A stretch of DNA of 64,000 bases from Enterococcus sp. PF1-24 (GCF_029893325.1 NZ_JARXWL010000008.1:46288-110287), one strand, 5' to 3'; positions 38,863-48,647 are shown, counted from the stretch's first letter. Numbers and translations are program-made. The notes: a model not told the origin generated them from the sequence alone.

Positions 38863-40200
38863 ACGAACTAAAGCAGGTTTACTTGAATCAAATTGCCAAT
38901 CAGGAATTAAGTAACGCATACCAATTTCATCATGACGATCACGATAGATCGGTGCAATAGAGTTATATAATTCGTGAGCTTCCATTAAACGCGCCATGTT
39001 GATTTCAATTCCTAAACCAGGTTTATCAGATATTTTTATCTTACCATCGCGGATTTTTGGCGAGTTATCACATAATTCTTGTCCATCTTGCCAAATATAA
39101 TGGGTATCAACAGGTGTGATTTTACCAGGAGCTGCGGCTGCTACATGAGCATAGGTAGCTAAAGTAATATCAAAATGATTATTTGAGTGAGAACCCCAAG
39201 TTAATCCCCAATCATTTAAAATTTGTGCCATGCGAATACTACCATTAAGCCCCCAAAAATGAGGGTCAGCCAAGATGATATCTACTGATTTCAAAGACGC
39301 TGCATGATAAAATTGTTTCCAATTAGTAGCAATCATGTTGGTTGCGACAGGGCAGAAGGTTGCATTTTTAAACCAAGTAGTAATTTCACGACTTGAAAAA
39401 CCACCTTCAGGGCCACAAGGATCTTCTACATAAGTTAAATACTGACGATAATCATTAACTAATTGCGTAGCTTCTGCTAATGACCAAGCACCGTTGGGAT
39501 CAATATTAATGCGTGAATCAGGAAAAGCTTCAGATAGCGCTTTGACAGCTTCCATTTCTTCTTTCCCAGTTAAAACGCCACCTTTAAGTTTTAAGTTTTT
39601 GAAACCATAGCGCTTTTTAGCAGCTTGAGCTTGAGCAACAATTGCTTCTGGCGTTAAAGTAGGGTTACGACGGATTTTCCCCCAATCGTCAGTCAAATCG
39701 TCGTTTTTAAGATAAGGTAAATCTGTTTTCTCAGCATCAGAAATATAAAATAGGTAGCCTAAAAATTCAACTTCTTCTCGCTGAATGCCATCGCCTAACA
39801 AAGAGGCAAGGGGAAGATTAACAAATTTTCCTACTAAATCCAATAAAGCACATTCTACGGCTGTTTCTGATTGCACCACAAATTTTAATTGGTTGAGATC
39901 TAAACTTTGAATACCTTCACCAGTATCTTCATTTGCTTTTTGGTTAAGATTACGTAAATTCTTCACAACATTACGATAATTAGTGATTTCTTGACCTACT
40001 ACGTGAGGAATATAGCTTTTCAATTGCTGACAAGTATATTCGCCACCATGAATTTCGCCAATGCCTTGATGCCCAAGATCATCTTCTAAAATCACAATAT
40101 TTCTTGTGAAATAAGGGGAGTGTGCCCCAGATAAAGACATTAACATACTATCATAACCAGCAACAGGAAAAACATCCATTTTTACGATTTTAGGATTCAT
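38860..40200 (-). CDS. Glucarate dehydratase-related protein (GudX-like)
   Basis: The 446-residue enolase-superfamily protein keeps the glucarate dehydratase residues: KLKGG (catalytic Lys), DPNGAW (metal Asp), EDPCG (metal Glu), ADPHFW and HSNNHFD (catalytic His). The segment ATNMIATNW matches E. coli GudX rather than GudD, which has ATDW; the second copy at 43065 has ATDW. It would dehydrate D-glucarate or a related diacid to 5-keto-4-deoxyglucarate. It follows the permease gene by 35 bp. GAAGGAATG is the ribosome site. Confidence 0.85.
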   Translation of the reverse strand: MNPKIVKMDVFPVAGYDSMLMSLSGAHSPYFTRNIVILEDDLGHQGIGEIHGGEYTCQQLKSYIPHVVGQEITNYRNVVKNLRNLNQKANEDTGEGIQSLDLNQLKFVVQSETAVECALLDLVGKFVNLPLASLLGDGIQREEVEFLGYLFYISDAEKTDLPYLKNDDLTDDWGKIRRNPTLTPEAIVAQAQAAKKRYGFKNLKLKGGVLTGKEEMEAVKALSEAFPDSRINIDPNGAWSLAEATQLVNDYRQYLTYVEDPCGPEGGFSSREITTWFKNATFCPVATNMIATNWKQFYHAASLKSVDIILADPHFWGLNGSIRMAQILNDWGLTWGSHSNNHFDITLATYAHVAAAAPGKITPVDTHYIWQDGQELCDNSPKIRDGKIKISDKPGLGIEINMARLMEAHELYNSIAPIYRDRHDEIGMRYLIPDWQFDSSKPALVR

Positions 40201-40235
40201 TGATATTCATTCCTTCATAATCAATTTTTGAACTA

Positions 40236-41546
40236 TTAAACAATTCCCATATAAGCTAAGAAGGAGTTAAAGAAAGGTAATATAGCTCCTAAAATAAATT
40301 CGTGATAGTAACCTGTTTTATGAGATAATTTAGTATGATTCAAACGAGTGATTACTGAACCATTATGTGGTAATGAATCCAGCCCGTAACATGAAATATT
40401 TACAATTCGGTGAATAACATCTGGATTGATGCCCATACTTACGTACTGTGGTGCTAAAACTTCTAAAGCAATCCCTTCACCACCAGAAGCTGAACCAGTA
40501 ATACCAGCGATTAAGTTAGTCGCTAAAGCCAATTGAATCAATGGTGGTCCAGGTACTGCATCTAAACCGTCAATTAAGAATTGGAAACCAGCAACTTCTT
40601 TAATAATTCCACCAAAACCTACAACCGCACAGACATTAATAACTGTAGTCGCAGTTTTTTTACCACTTTCAGTTAATAAATTAGATAAGTTATCAAATTT
40701 GTTATAGTAAAGAACAGCACAAGTGATTACGCCTAAGAATAAAGCCACTTCAGGTTCAAAACCAAAAAGGTTCATAGTTACGATTAAAACAATAGAAGGC
40801 ATTAAGGCTTTTAAAACTGAGCCATGTTCTTCGATAGTAGCATCATCTGGCCAAACTTTATCAATTGCAGCGCCAGTTTCGCTAAAACCTTCATTGCGTC
40901 GTTCAGAGCGTTTTAATTGCCAATAAATATAAAGGGCACCAGTAACAATACACCAAAGCGCAATAATAATCCCAATCCAAGGACCAGCAGTTGGTTTTGT
41001 GCCTAAATAATCCATTGGAATTAAGTTTTGGATAGCAGGGGAACCAGGTAAAATCGCAGTCCACATACTGCCGCCATAAACTAAAATAGCAATAACGAAA
41101 TGCCAAGGAATATCTAATTTTTTAAATAAACCTTTACAGATAGGTGCAACTGTAAATACGACTACGAAGCCAGAAACCCCACCAAAAGAAAGGACAGCTG
41201 TAATCACTGATAAGCCCATTAGCGTTGCAAATTTAGCATTGCGTTTGCTTTTAGAAGCAATATTAGCGATCGCATAAGCAATGTCATTGGCGGCACCACA
41301 TTCTCCTAACATTTGCCCTAAAATAATGGCTGGTAGAAACAGCAAGAAATTGCTTTGAGCAAAGTTAGCAAAAGCAGTAGCGTAAGGGCCAGTTAATCCT
41401 TCAATAATATTTTCGCTTGAGAAAAGTAAAACAACTGCACTGACAATCGGTCCTAAAATAATTAACGATAAGCCTCTAAAAGATAAGCCAATTAATAAAA
41501 CAAGACCAATGATAATACCTAAAAGACTTAATAATCCTGTACTCAT
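40236..41546 (-). CDS. GntP-family permease, probable D-glucarate uptake
   Basis: The 436-residue protein has about 12 membrane segments and GntP-family character (GSASGGEGIAL, SCYGLDSLPHNG, ILPGSPAIQN). GntP proteins import gluconate and related acids with protons. Its setting with two glucarate dehydratases and a diacid regulator implies glucarate or galactarate. In E. coli this role is filled by an unrelated MFS carrier. AGAGGAAC precedes ATG. Confidence 0.85.
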   Translation of the reverse strand: MSTGLLSLLGIIIGLVLLIGLSFRGLSLIILGPIVSAVVLLFSSENIIEGLTGPYATAFANFAQSNFLLFLPAIILGQMLGECGAANDIAYAIANIASKSKRNAKFATLMGLSVITAVLSFGGVSGFVVVFTVAPICKGLFKKLDIPWHFVIAILVYGGSMWTAILPGSPAIQNLIPMDYLGTKPTAGPWIGIIIALWCIVTGALYIYWQLKRSERRNEGFSETGAAIDKVWPDDATIEEHGSVLKALMPSIVLIVTMNLFGFEPEVALFLGVITCAVLYYNKFDNLSNLLTESGKKTATTVINVCAVVGFGGIIKEVAGFQFLIDGLDAVPGPPLIQLALATNLIAGITGSASGGEGIALEVLAPQYVSMGINPDVIHRIVNISCYGLDSLPHNGSVITRLNHTKLSHKTGYYHEFILGAILPFFNSFLAYMGIV

Positions 41547-41574
41547 TTAAAGTTCCTCTTTCTTCAATTTTTTA

Positions 41575-41591
41575 ATGAAACGTTTTCAAGA
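41575..41591. promoter_or_regulatory. cre-like operator upstream of the permease gene
   Basis: ATGAAACGTTTTCAAGA is nearly the same as the site at 43020-43037. Read on the minus strand it fits the cre consensus with one mismatch. It lies just downstream of the -10 box, a typical roadblock position. Confidence 0.5.
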
Positions 41592-41594
41592 GTA

Positions 41595-41679
41595 ATTATA
41601 TGAAGAAAAATTGAGAATCTATAGATTACAGGTAACATTTATTTCTTTTATTCTGCAAGTTAATATGTTACAGGAAACA
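41595..41679 (-). promoter_or_regulatory. Permease-gudX promoter with two candidate CdaR sites
   Basis: On the minus strand a perfect TATAAT (41600-41595) follows a poor -35 (TATAGA, 41623-41618; 17-base spacer). Site A (41625-41639, minus strand AATGTTACCTGTAAT) abuts the -35. Site B (41665-41679, ATGTTACAGGAAACA) lies further upstream. A site next to a weak -35 fits activation by the CdaR-type regulator encoded at 41709-42839. Confidence 0.55.
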
Positions 41680-41708
41680 ACTCAAGTGAAAAACTGCACA
41701 AATTTTAT

Positions 41709-42839
41709 TTAATTTAGTTGTTTGGTAGCATTTAAATAGTCCCTTAAGCGAATAGCAACAGCAATAATCACATAATCTTTTAAATCGCGAGGATTATACC
41801 CGGTAATTTCATAGAAACGATTTAATTTATTTTGGAAAGTATTCTTGTGAATAAACAATTCTTCCGCGCCACCAGTAATACTGCCATTATGCTTTTCATA
41901 AGTTCTAATTAAATCGCTATACTTATCAATTTCTTTAGTGTTTAAATTGCTAAAAACTTTATTGATTAAATCTTGCGCATTGTCAATAGAAATAGCAGTT
42001 AGCAATAACTCAAGATCCAACTCACTAAAACGCTGAAAAGCCGATTTTTTTTCAAATTTCAACCAATTAACAGTTGTTTGCGCGTTATGATAGCTTTGCC
42101 AAATATCATCAATAGTAGGGGCAGTGTTGCCAATTCCAAAAACAAAATTCTTTTTGAAACGATTTTGAATATCTTGTTGCGTAGCAGCTAGAAACTCATT
42201 AAGTTGCTGATTATCCAGATCCTCCATTAAAATCGTAACTTTTTGTTCACTAACCGCAAAGAAGCTACTAGCAAAAGGTTTCATACGATTATAAATCAGG
42301 TGAAAAAGTTCTTCATAGTTATCATTTGGTGTTTTGTTCACAAACTCACCAATAATTACTAAACGAGGAATTTCTAAATTAATTGCTAAAATTGAAGCAA
42401 GGTAGTCTGTTAAACTTTGATCTCTGGTTTTAGCAATCAACATATTAATTAAGTTGTGATAATTATTTCTTTGATTATAAGCAGTCATTTGTAGCCAATT
42501 TTCCCGAATCAAAATTTCGGTCATTTTCTTAATGATATTGCCGAAAGGTTCAACTTCTTCACGAGTACCAGTAATACCAATAATCGCTACGACAGAATTA
42601 TTAAATAGCACCGGTAAATTAATGCCTTTTTTTGCGCCAGCAAATTGATTATCATAATCAATCGTTAAGATTTTTTTCGTGTGGGCAGCAATTAACGCAC
42701 CTTCGTGGCTGGTACCAATGCGAGAGCGGTCAGTACTGGCAATAATAGTGCCAGAGGTATCAAACAGATTGATTTCAAAATTAATAATATCTTTTAAGTT
42801 TTTTACGATTAATTTAGCAGTTTTAGGCTCTAATTCCAT
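41709..42839 (-). CDS. CdaR-type sugar diacid transcriptional regulator
   Basis: The 376-residue protein has an N-terminal sugar-diacid recognition domain (residues ~1-135, LFDTSGTIIASTDRSRIG), a diverged GGDEF-like middle and a C-terminal PucR helix-turn-helix (EELFIHKNTFQNKLNRFYE). CdaR activates glucarate, galactarate and glycerate genes. It lies between the two arms of the locus. Confidence 0.92.
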   Translation of the reverse strand: MELEPKTAKLIVKNLKDIINFEINLFDTSGTIIASTDRSRIGTSHEGALIAAHTKKILTIDYDNQFAGAKKGINLPVLFNNSVVAIIGITGTREEVEPFGNIIKKMTEILIRENWLQMTAYNQRNNYHNLINMLIAKTRDQSLTDYLASILAINLEIPRLVIIGEFVNKTPNDNYEELFHLIYNRMKPFASSFFAVSEQKVTILMEDLDNQQLNEFLAATQQDIQNRFKKNFVFGIGNTAPTIDDIWQSYHNAQTTVNWLKFEKKSAFQRFSELDLELLLTAISIDNAQDLINKVFSNLNTKEIDKYSDLIRTYEKHNGSITGGAEELFIHKNTFQNKLNRFYEITGYNPRDLKDYVIIAVAIRLRDYLNATKQLN

Positions 42840-42905
42840 TTTTTCACCTCATCATTCAGCTGAGATCGCTGATTTTTTTTATTTTAACCTTCAGTTGACA
42901 CTCAC

Positions 42906-42941
42906 ATTATAACTTCATTTCACCAAATGTTACAAGAAACA
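42906..42941 (-). promoter_or_regulatory. Promoter of the CdaR-type gene with an overlapping candidate CdaR site
   Basis: TATAAT (42911-42906) and TGTAAC (42934-42929) are 17 bases apart. The candidate operator ATGTTACAAGAAACA (42927-42941, plus strand) covers the -35. This suggests autoregulation, and the same site is 43 bases upstream of the gudD -35. Confidence 0.5.
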
Positions 42942-42983
42942 TTTTTTTATAGTGATTCACTTAATAATCAGTGCTCAATAACA

Positions 42984-43037
42984 TTTCCATTTGGTCTCTT
43001 TTTTTCTATACTAGTAACAAATGGAACGTTTTCAAAA
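42984..43037 (+). promoter_or_regulatory. gudD promoter and cre-like operator
   Basis: The -35 TTTCCA (42984-42989) and -10 TATACT (43007-43012) are 17 bases apart. AATGGAACGTTTTCAAAA (43020-43037) begins at about +1 and copies the site before the permease gene. It predicts catabolite repression. Confidence 0.55.
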
Positions 43038-43064
43038 AAATATTTGTGAAAAGGATCGATAACT

Positions 43065-44387
43065 ATGGTAAAAATAAGTAAAATGGAAGTTATTCCAGTT
43101 GCTGGTTATGACAGCATGTTAATGAATTTGAGCGGTGCCCATGGCCCATATTTTACAAGAAATATCGTTATCTTAACAGATGATCAAGGTAATACTGGTT
43201 TGGGAGAAGTTCCTGGTGGTGAAAAAATCCGCAAAACTTTAGAGGATTGTCAAGCACTTGTTGTTGGCCGTACTCTAGGTGAGTATAAAAATGTTGTAAA
43301 AACGATTCAAGATAAATTTTCTGGTTTAGATACTGGTGGTCGTGGCAATCAAACTTTTGATTTACGGACAACTGTTCATGTGATGACTGCTGTAGAATCT
43401 GCAATGTTAGATTTATTAGGTAAACATTTAAACGTGCCCGTTGCCGCTTTATTAGGCGATGGTCAGGTGAGAGAAGCAGTTAAATTTTTAGGCTATCTAT
43501 TTTATGTAGAAGATAAAGATAAAACAGACTTGCCATATATTGACAATGATGACAATAGCGATGCTTGGGGTCAATTACGTCGTAAAGAAGCGATGACACC
43601 AGAAGCAATTGTAGCCTTAGCGAAAGCAACTTATGAACGCTATGGTTTCCAAGATTTCAAACTAAAAGGCGGCGTGCTTGATGGTAAGGAAGAAATGGAA
43701 GCTATTAAAGCTTTGAAAAAAGAATTTCCTAATGCCCGCATCACTTTAGATCCAAATGGCGCTTGGTCATTAGAAGAAGCTGTTAGCTTATGTAAAGATA
43801 TGCATGGTACGTTAACTTATGTAGAAGATCCTTGTGGGGCAGAAGGCCGTTTTTCTGGTCGTGAAATCATGGCTGAATTCCATCGCCGGACTGGTTTACC
43901 AACGGCAACTAATATGGTAGCCACTGATTGGCGAGAAATGAAAGCGGCGATTCGCTTAGATAGCGTTAGTATTCCGTTAGCCGATCCGCATTTCTGGACA
44001 ATGCAAGGAAGCGTGCGCGTGGCACAACTTTGTCATGATTTAGATTTAACTTGGGGTGTTCATTCAAACAATCACTTTGATATTTCACTAGCAATGGTGG
44101 CTCACACCGCTGCTGCAGCACCTGGAGAAGTTAATGCCGCTGATACTCACTGGATTTGGCAAGATGGCCAAGGCTTAACAAAAAATCCACATCTTATCAG
44201 AAACGGTGAAATTATCATTCCAAGAGATTCAGTTGGTTTGGGAATTGAAATTGATCGTGAAAAATTGGCAGCTGCTCATCAATTATATATGGAAAAAGGT
44301 TTAGGGGCTCGTAATGATGCGATTGCGATGCAATACTTAATTCCAAATTGGGAGTTTGACGGAAATCGTCCAGCACTAGTTCGCTAA
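43065..44387 (+). CDS. gudD: Glucarate dehydratase
   Basis: The 440-residue enzyme dehydrates D-glucarate to 5-keto-4-deoxyglucarate. It has FKLKGG (catalytic Lys), [31 protein letters not shown] and GVHSNNHFD (catalytic His), all in GudD order. It heads the rightward operon gudD-aldolase-garK-garR. AAAGGATCG precedes ATG. Confidence 0.95.
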   Translation: MVKISKMEVIPVAGYDSMLMNLSGAHGPYFTRNIVILTDDQGNTGLGEVPGGEKIRKTLEDCQALVVGRTLGEYKNVVKTIQDKFSGLDTGGRGNQTFDLRTTVHVMTAVESAMLDLLGKHLNVPVAALLGDGQVREAVKFLGYLFYVEDKDKTDLPYIDNDDNSDAWGQLRRKEAMTPEAIVALAKATYERYGFQDFKLKGGVLDGKEEMEAIKALKKEFPNARITLDPNGAWSLEEAVSLCKDMHGTLTYVEDPCGAEGRFSGREIMAEFHRRTGLPTATNMVATDWREMKAAIRLDSVSIPLADPHFWTMQGSVRVAQLCHDLDLTWGVHSNNHFDISLAMVAHTAAAAPGEVNAADTHWIWQDGQGLTKNPHLIRNGEIIIPRDSVGLGIEIDREKLAAAHQLYMEKGLGARNDAIAMQYLIPNWEFDGNRPALVR

Positions 44388-44445
44388 AAGCCAGATAGTG
44401 CTATACTAAATAGTGAAGAAAAAAACAATCGAGAGGTTCCTCAAA

Positions 44446-45345
44446 ATGGAGATAGAAAAAATTAAAGGAATTGTCGTTCCTTTACTAACACCTATAGATA
44501 GTCAAGAAAATATTGATGAAAAAAAATTACGCTATATAGTGAATCATGTCATTGAACATGGCGTACACGGCATTTTAGCATTTGGAAGTAACAGTGAGTT
44601 TTATATGTTTACTGATGATGAAATGATTGATGCAGCCAAAATTATTATTGATGAAACACAAGGTAGAGTGCCAATCTTCTTCGGTGTCGGTCATATCCGG
44701 ACTAAACATGCGATTCAGTTAGCTAAAAGAGCTGGCGATTTAGCTGTTGATGGTATTTCAATCTTACAGCCAATGTTTATTAAACCCACTGATGAAGCTA
44801 TTTATAATCATTTCAGAAAAATTGCTGAAGCAATCCCTGAAAAAATGGTATTGATTTATAATAATCCTGGTAGAACTGGCTATTCAATTAGTTTAGATAT
44901 TATTGAACGCTTAGCTCATGATTTAGCTAATATTGTCGGGATTAAAGATTCCAGCGGGGATTTAACTTTCCTAAGCGAGCTTATTCGTCGCAATCAGGAT
45001 GTTGATTTTCGCGTAATGGCAGGCAAAGACACGATTGTCTTTCCAGCTTTAAGTGTTGGTGCAGTCGGTAGTGTTTGTTCAACTGCCAATATGTATCCTG
45101 AGTTAGTTTGTGGCATTTATGATAAGTATGTAGCTGGCGATTTAAAAGGTGCTTTAGAAAATCAATTTATTTTGAATCCAATTCGTCTTTCACAAGACCC
45201 AGCTAGCTTCCCGGCAGCCACTAAAGATATGGCTAATTTAATGGGAATGGATGTTGGTCCATCTGTTTTACCAACAGAAGAAACACAAGGGCCAATTTTA
45301 GAAAAAATGATTAAAGAAATGACAAAAGCTGGTTTCTTACCATAG
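44446..45345 (+). CDS. DapA-family lyase, probable 5-keto-4-deoxyglucarate aldolase
   Basis: The 299-residue class I aldolase-fold protein has the Schiff-base Lys in GIKDSSG and the Tyr in LIYNNPGRTG. Context decides function: genes for tartronate semialdehyde reductase and glycerate kinase follow, so it should cleave 5-keto-4-deoxyglucarate to pyruvate and tartronate semialdehyde, replacing the unrelated GarL. A decarboxylating dehydratase (KdgD) is the alternative, but no ketoglutarate semialdehyde dehydrogenase is nearby. ATG 44446 is preferred to the upstream GTG because GAGAGG precedes it. Confidence 0.78.
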   Translation: MEIEKIKGIVVPLLTPIDSQENIDEKKLRYIVNHVIEHGVHGILAFGSNSEFYMFTDDEMIDAAKIIIDETQGRVPIFFGVGHIRTKHAIQLAKRAGDLAVDGISILQPMFIKPTDEAIYNHFRKIAEAIPEKMVLIYNNPGRTGYSISLDIIERLAHDLANIVGIKDSSGDLTFLSELIRRNQDVDFRVMAGKDTIVFPALSVGAVGSVCSTANMYPELVCGIYDKYVAGDLKGALENQFILNPIRLSQDPASFPAATKDMANLMGMDVGPSVLPTEETQGPILEKMIKEMTKAGFLP

Positions 45346-45369
45346 AAAGACTGGAGAAGAGGAGGATTC

Positions 45370-46506
45370 ATGAAAAATCTAAAAATAATTTTAGCAATAG
45401 ATTCTTTCAAAGGGAGTGCCTCTAGCAAAGAAGCTGCTGATTGGGTAGAGATGGGAATACGTAAAGTCCTTCCAGAAGCTAATCTTCTCAAATACGCAAT
45501 TGCGGATGGTGGCGAAGGTACAATAGAAGCTTTAGTGTCTTCTCTGGGTGGAGAAATTAGAAATGTTCAAGTTAAAAATCCTTTAGGCGAAGTAATTACA
45601 GCTAATTACGGCATGCTAAATTCACAAACTGCCATCATCGAAATGGCTGAAGCTAGCGGCTTAATGTTAGTTGAACCCAATCACGAAAATGCCTTACAAG
45701 CTTCAACTTACGGCGTGGGGCAACTGATTTTAGCGGCAATTAACGACGGGGCCAAAGAAATTTATTTAGGCCTTGGCGGAAGTGCCACTACAGATGGTGG
45801 TGTTGGCATGGCCCAAGCGCTAGGGATTTCCTTTAAAAATGCTGAAGGAATTGAAATCGCTAGTGGTTTAGCTGGCTTAAAAGACTTAGCTAGCATTGAT
45901 CTTTCAGCCTTACCAGAAGCTGTGAAACAAGTGAAATTTAAAATTTTATCAGATGTTTCAAACCCTTTAACTGGTGAAAATGGCGCAGTTTACATTTATG
46001 GCCCGCAAAAAGGCTTAGCGCAAGCTGAAATTAAAAGCCTTGATCAATCAATGCAAAATTACGCCCAACTATTAGAAAAAACCGTGGGCAGAAAAATTGC
46101 TGATTTATCAGGGGCAGGAGCAGCTGGTGGTTTAGGAGCAGGTTTGTTGGCGTTTTTTGACACTGAAGTTTATCAAGGTATCAATCAAATTTTAGATTTA
46201 ATTCAGATTGAAGAAGCCATGAAAGACGCTGATTTAATTATTACTGGCGAAGGTAATATGGATACGCAATCTATTAGTGGTAAAGCACCCATTGGTGTTG
46301 CTCAATTAGCGAAAAAATATCAAAAACCAGTTATCGCTGTAGTAGGTGGTAGAGAAAATGATTTATCAGCTATTTACGATGCTGGGATTGATTTAGTTTT
46401 TTCAATAGTTAATCGTCCGTGTAGTATTGAAGAAGCTATCGCTGAAGTGAAAGAAAATATGATTACAGCTGGTGAAACAGCAATTCGCGCATTTTTAATA
46501 AAATAA
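45370..46506 (+). CDS. garK: Glycerate 2-kinase
   Basis: The 378-residue protein is a GarK-type glycerate kinase: AIDSFKGSASSKEAA at the start, IADGGEGT, GLGGSATTDGG in the middle and TGEGNMD late. It phosphorylates D-glycerate to 2-phosphoglycerate for glycolysis. GAGGAGG precedes ATG. Third gene of the operon. Confidence 0.94.
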   Translation: MKNLKIILAIDSFKGSASSKEAADWVEMGIRKVLPEANLLKYAIADGGEGTIEALVSSLGGEIRNVQVKNPLGEVITANYGMLNSQTAIIEMAEASGLMLVEPNHENALQASTYGVGQLILAAINDGAKEIYLGLGGSATTDGGVGMAQALGISFKNAEGIEIASGLAGLKDLASIDLSALPEAVKQVKFKILSDVSNPLTGENGAVYIYGPQKGLAQAEIKSLDQSMQNYAQLLEKTVGRKIADLSGAGAAGGLGAGLLAFFDTEVYQGINQILDLIQIEEAMKDADLIITGEGNMDTQSISGKAPIGVAQLAKKYQKPVIAVVGGRENDLSAIYDAGIDLVFSIVNRPCSIEEAIAEVKENMITAGETAIRAFLIK

Positions 46507-46530
46507 AAAAGAAAAGGTGGAGATATTCTG

Positions 46531-47415
46531 ATGAAAGTAGGATTTGTCGGATTAGGAATCATGGGGAAACCTATGGCAAAAAATATAATAAAAAATGGCT
46601 ATGAGGTAGTCGTTTATGATTTTCATGAAAGTGCAGTTGCTGAAGTTGTGGCAGCTGGTGCTACCGCTGGTCTTTCAGGCAAAGATGTTGCGGAAAAATC
46701 AGAAGTTATTATTACTATGTTACCAAATTCTCCCAACGTGGAAGCAGCGCTATTTAACGAAAATGGTATCGCTGAAGGTCTTTCAGCAGGGAAAACAGTC
46801 ATCGACATGAGTTCAATTGCTCCTAAAGCTAGCCAAAGTTTTGCAGAAAAACTTGCAGCAATCGATGTTGATTTTATGGACGCACCTGTTTCTGGTGGTG
46901 AACCAAAAGCAGTTGATGGCACAATTGCCGTAATGGTGGGTGGTAAAACTGATGTTTTTGCAAAATATGAATCATTATTAGCTACAATGGCTTCTTCTGT
47001 TACTTTAGTAGGTGAAGTTGGCGCCGGTAATATTACGAAACTTGCCAACCAAATGATTGTTGCTGTAAATATTGCAGCAATTTCTGAAGCTTACTCTTTA
47101 GCAAAAAAAGCTGGCGTTTCACCAGATGCAGTTTATCAAGCCATTCGTAGTGGGTTAGCTGGTAGTACTGTAATGGATCAAAAATCAGAAAAAATCTTTA
47201 GTGGCAACTTTGAACCAGGTTTCCGAATCGAATTGCATATTAAAGATTTACAAAATGCGTTAGATACTTCCCATGATATCAATGTTTCAACGCCATTTAC
47301 TTCTTTGGCAATGGATATTATGCAATCACTAAAAGCGCATGATTTAGAAAAATGTGATCATTCAGCAATCGCTAATTACTACGAGCAAATTAACAACTTA
47401 AAATTGCAAGACTAA
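46531..47415 (+). CDS. garR: Tartronate semialdehyde reductase (2-hydroxy-3-oxopropionate reductase)
   Basis: The 294-residue beta-hydroxyacid dehydrogenase has the NAD loop GFVGLGIMGKPMA, substrate motif DAPVSGGEPKA and catalytic Lys in GNITKLANQ. It reduces tartronate semialdehyde to glycerate, linking the aldolase to garK. Last gene of the operon, followed by a terminator. Confidence 0.94.
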   Translation: MKVGFVGLGIMGKPMAKNIIKNGYEVVVYDFHESAVAEVVAAGATAGLSGKDVAEKSEVIITMLPNSPNVEAALFNENGIAEGLSAGKTVIDMSSIAPKASQSFAEKLAAIDVDFMDAPVSGGEPKAVDGTIAVMVGGKTDVFAKYESLLATMASSVTLVGEVGAGNITKLANQMIVAVNIAAISEAYSLAKKAGVSPDAVYQAIRSGLAGSTVMDQKSEKIFSGNFEPGFRIELHIKDLQNALDTSHDINVSTPFTSLAMDIMQSLKAHDLEKCDHSAIANYYEQINNLKLQD

Positions 47416-47428
47416 TTTTTAAACATTA

Positions 47429-47484
47429 AAACGTTAAAATCTACTAGTAGTTTCTGAATTATTGGTAGATTTTAACGTTTTTTT
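47429..47484 (+). terminator. Rho-independent terminator of the glucarate operon
   Basis: A 16-bp stem (47429-47444 with 47465-47480) is followed by a T-run. The remaining sequence to 47654 is AT-rich and holds the promoter of the next gene (TATAAT at about 47613), but no gene. Confidence 0.88.
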
Positions 47485-47654
47485 GCTGTCTTTTGGCTGC
47501 TATTCATATTTTGACTAGTAATTCTCTTATAATAAAACTATCTACCTTGAATTTAGTAAGTGTGCCGTAAAAAAAAATATAAATTTAGGTTTTTTCTTAA
47601 AAGGAATATTGTTATAATTATTTAGATAACTTTTATTAAGAAAAGAGAATACAT

Positions 47655-48614
47655 TTGAAAAAGGGAAAAGAAATTATTTTAGCGATTACTGCTTTTTTGG
47701 CAATTGTTTGTGGGACAGTGCTTATTTTATCTTTGGTGATTAAGAAACCAACAGCAACTGCTAGTAGCGCTGAAACAACACAATATTCCAGCTCAGCGAC
47801 GGTTACTGCAACCAGCAGCAATTCTTATTCAGAAATGCCCACTGAAACTACACTTGAAGAAAGTCTGCAGTCTTCTTCAGCTGAAATAACTTCTAGTAGT
47901 GAAGAGGTGGAAATGATGCTACCACAAACAGAAATTTCTGGAGCCAATTTATTTGCTAACGCTAACCAAGTTAGTTATGGCATTTATTATTTTTCTGATG
48001 GTCAATTTATCACAAACAGTGGCTCAATGCCAATGGTTTCGGCTAGCGTCATTAAAGTGTTCATTATGGATTATCTTTATGAAAATGGCGTAGATATGCA
48101 AGCATCGGCTGGTGGAGAAAGCCTTGCTAGTTTAACTCGAAGAATGATTCAAGTCAGCGATAACGGAGCAACCAATACTTTAATTGATTATATTGGTATG
48201 TCGACTTTAAATAGTTATTTTCAGCAGGCCGGTTATTGGGATACTAGATTAGAGCGAAAAATGTTAGATGACAATGCGCGAAATAATGGCTTAGATAATT
48301 ATACTTCTCTAAATGATACGATGACTTTTTTGAAAAAAGTCTATTTAAATCAAGGTAGTTATCCTTACAATCAAATGTTAAGTATTATGGAAGGGCAGCA
48401 AATTAATACGAAACTCTCAAGTCAGCTACCAGCCAATGTTGGTGTTGCCAACAAAACAGGGGAGTTGCCCAATATTGAAAATGATATTGGCTTAGTGCTT
48501 GATGGTGAAAATAGCTTTGCTATTGTTGTTTTATCTGATGGCGTAACAAATGTGAGTGGCATGCGCCAAGCAATCGGGGAATTTGCTTTAAATGCTTGGC
48601 AAATGAAACAATAA
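47655..48614 (+). CDS. Membrane-anchored serine hydrolase of class A beta-lactamase fold
   Basis: The 319-residue protein has an N-terminal membrane anchor (residues ~7-29), a Ser/Thr/Glu-rich linker (~35-95) and an outside domain. It carries S131-V-I-K134 as the SxxK motif, VSDNG as the SDN motif and NKTGE as the KTG motif. It may be a penicillin-interactive hydrolase rather than a resistance enzyme, since the Glu-containing omega-loop motif is not obvious. TTG start after AAGAGAAT. Confidence 0.82.
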   Translation: MKKGKEIILAITAFLAIVCGTVLILSLVIKKPTATASSAETTQYSSSATVTATSSNSYSEMPTETTLEESLQSSSAEITSSSEEVEMMLPQTEISGANLFANANQVSYGIYYFSDGQFITNSGSMPMVSASVIKVFIMDYLYENGVDMQASAGGESLASLTRRMIQVSDNGATNTLIDYIGMSTLNSYFQQAGYWDTRLERKMLDDNARNNGLDNYTSLNDTMTFLKKVYLNQGSYPYNQMLSIMEGQQINTKLSSQLPANVGVANKTGELPNIENDIGLVLDGENSFAIVVLSDGVTNVSGMRQAIGEFALNAWQMKQ

Positions 48615-48647
48615 AAAAATAATTTTGGAAATGAAATAGGAGGAAAA

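Noticed and set aside
44446..45345. Lysine biosynthesis DapA
   Set aside because: Its operon context is glucarate breakdown. Fold and Schiff-base Lys are shared, but no lysine genes are near.
47655..48614. True beta-lactamase resistance gene
   Set aside because: SxxK, SDN and KTG motifs are present, but the omega-loop Glu motif is not obvious and the linker is wall-protein-like. Called only a serine hydrolase of that fold.
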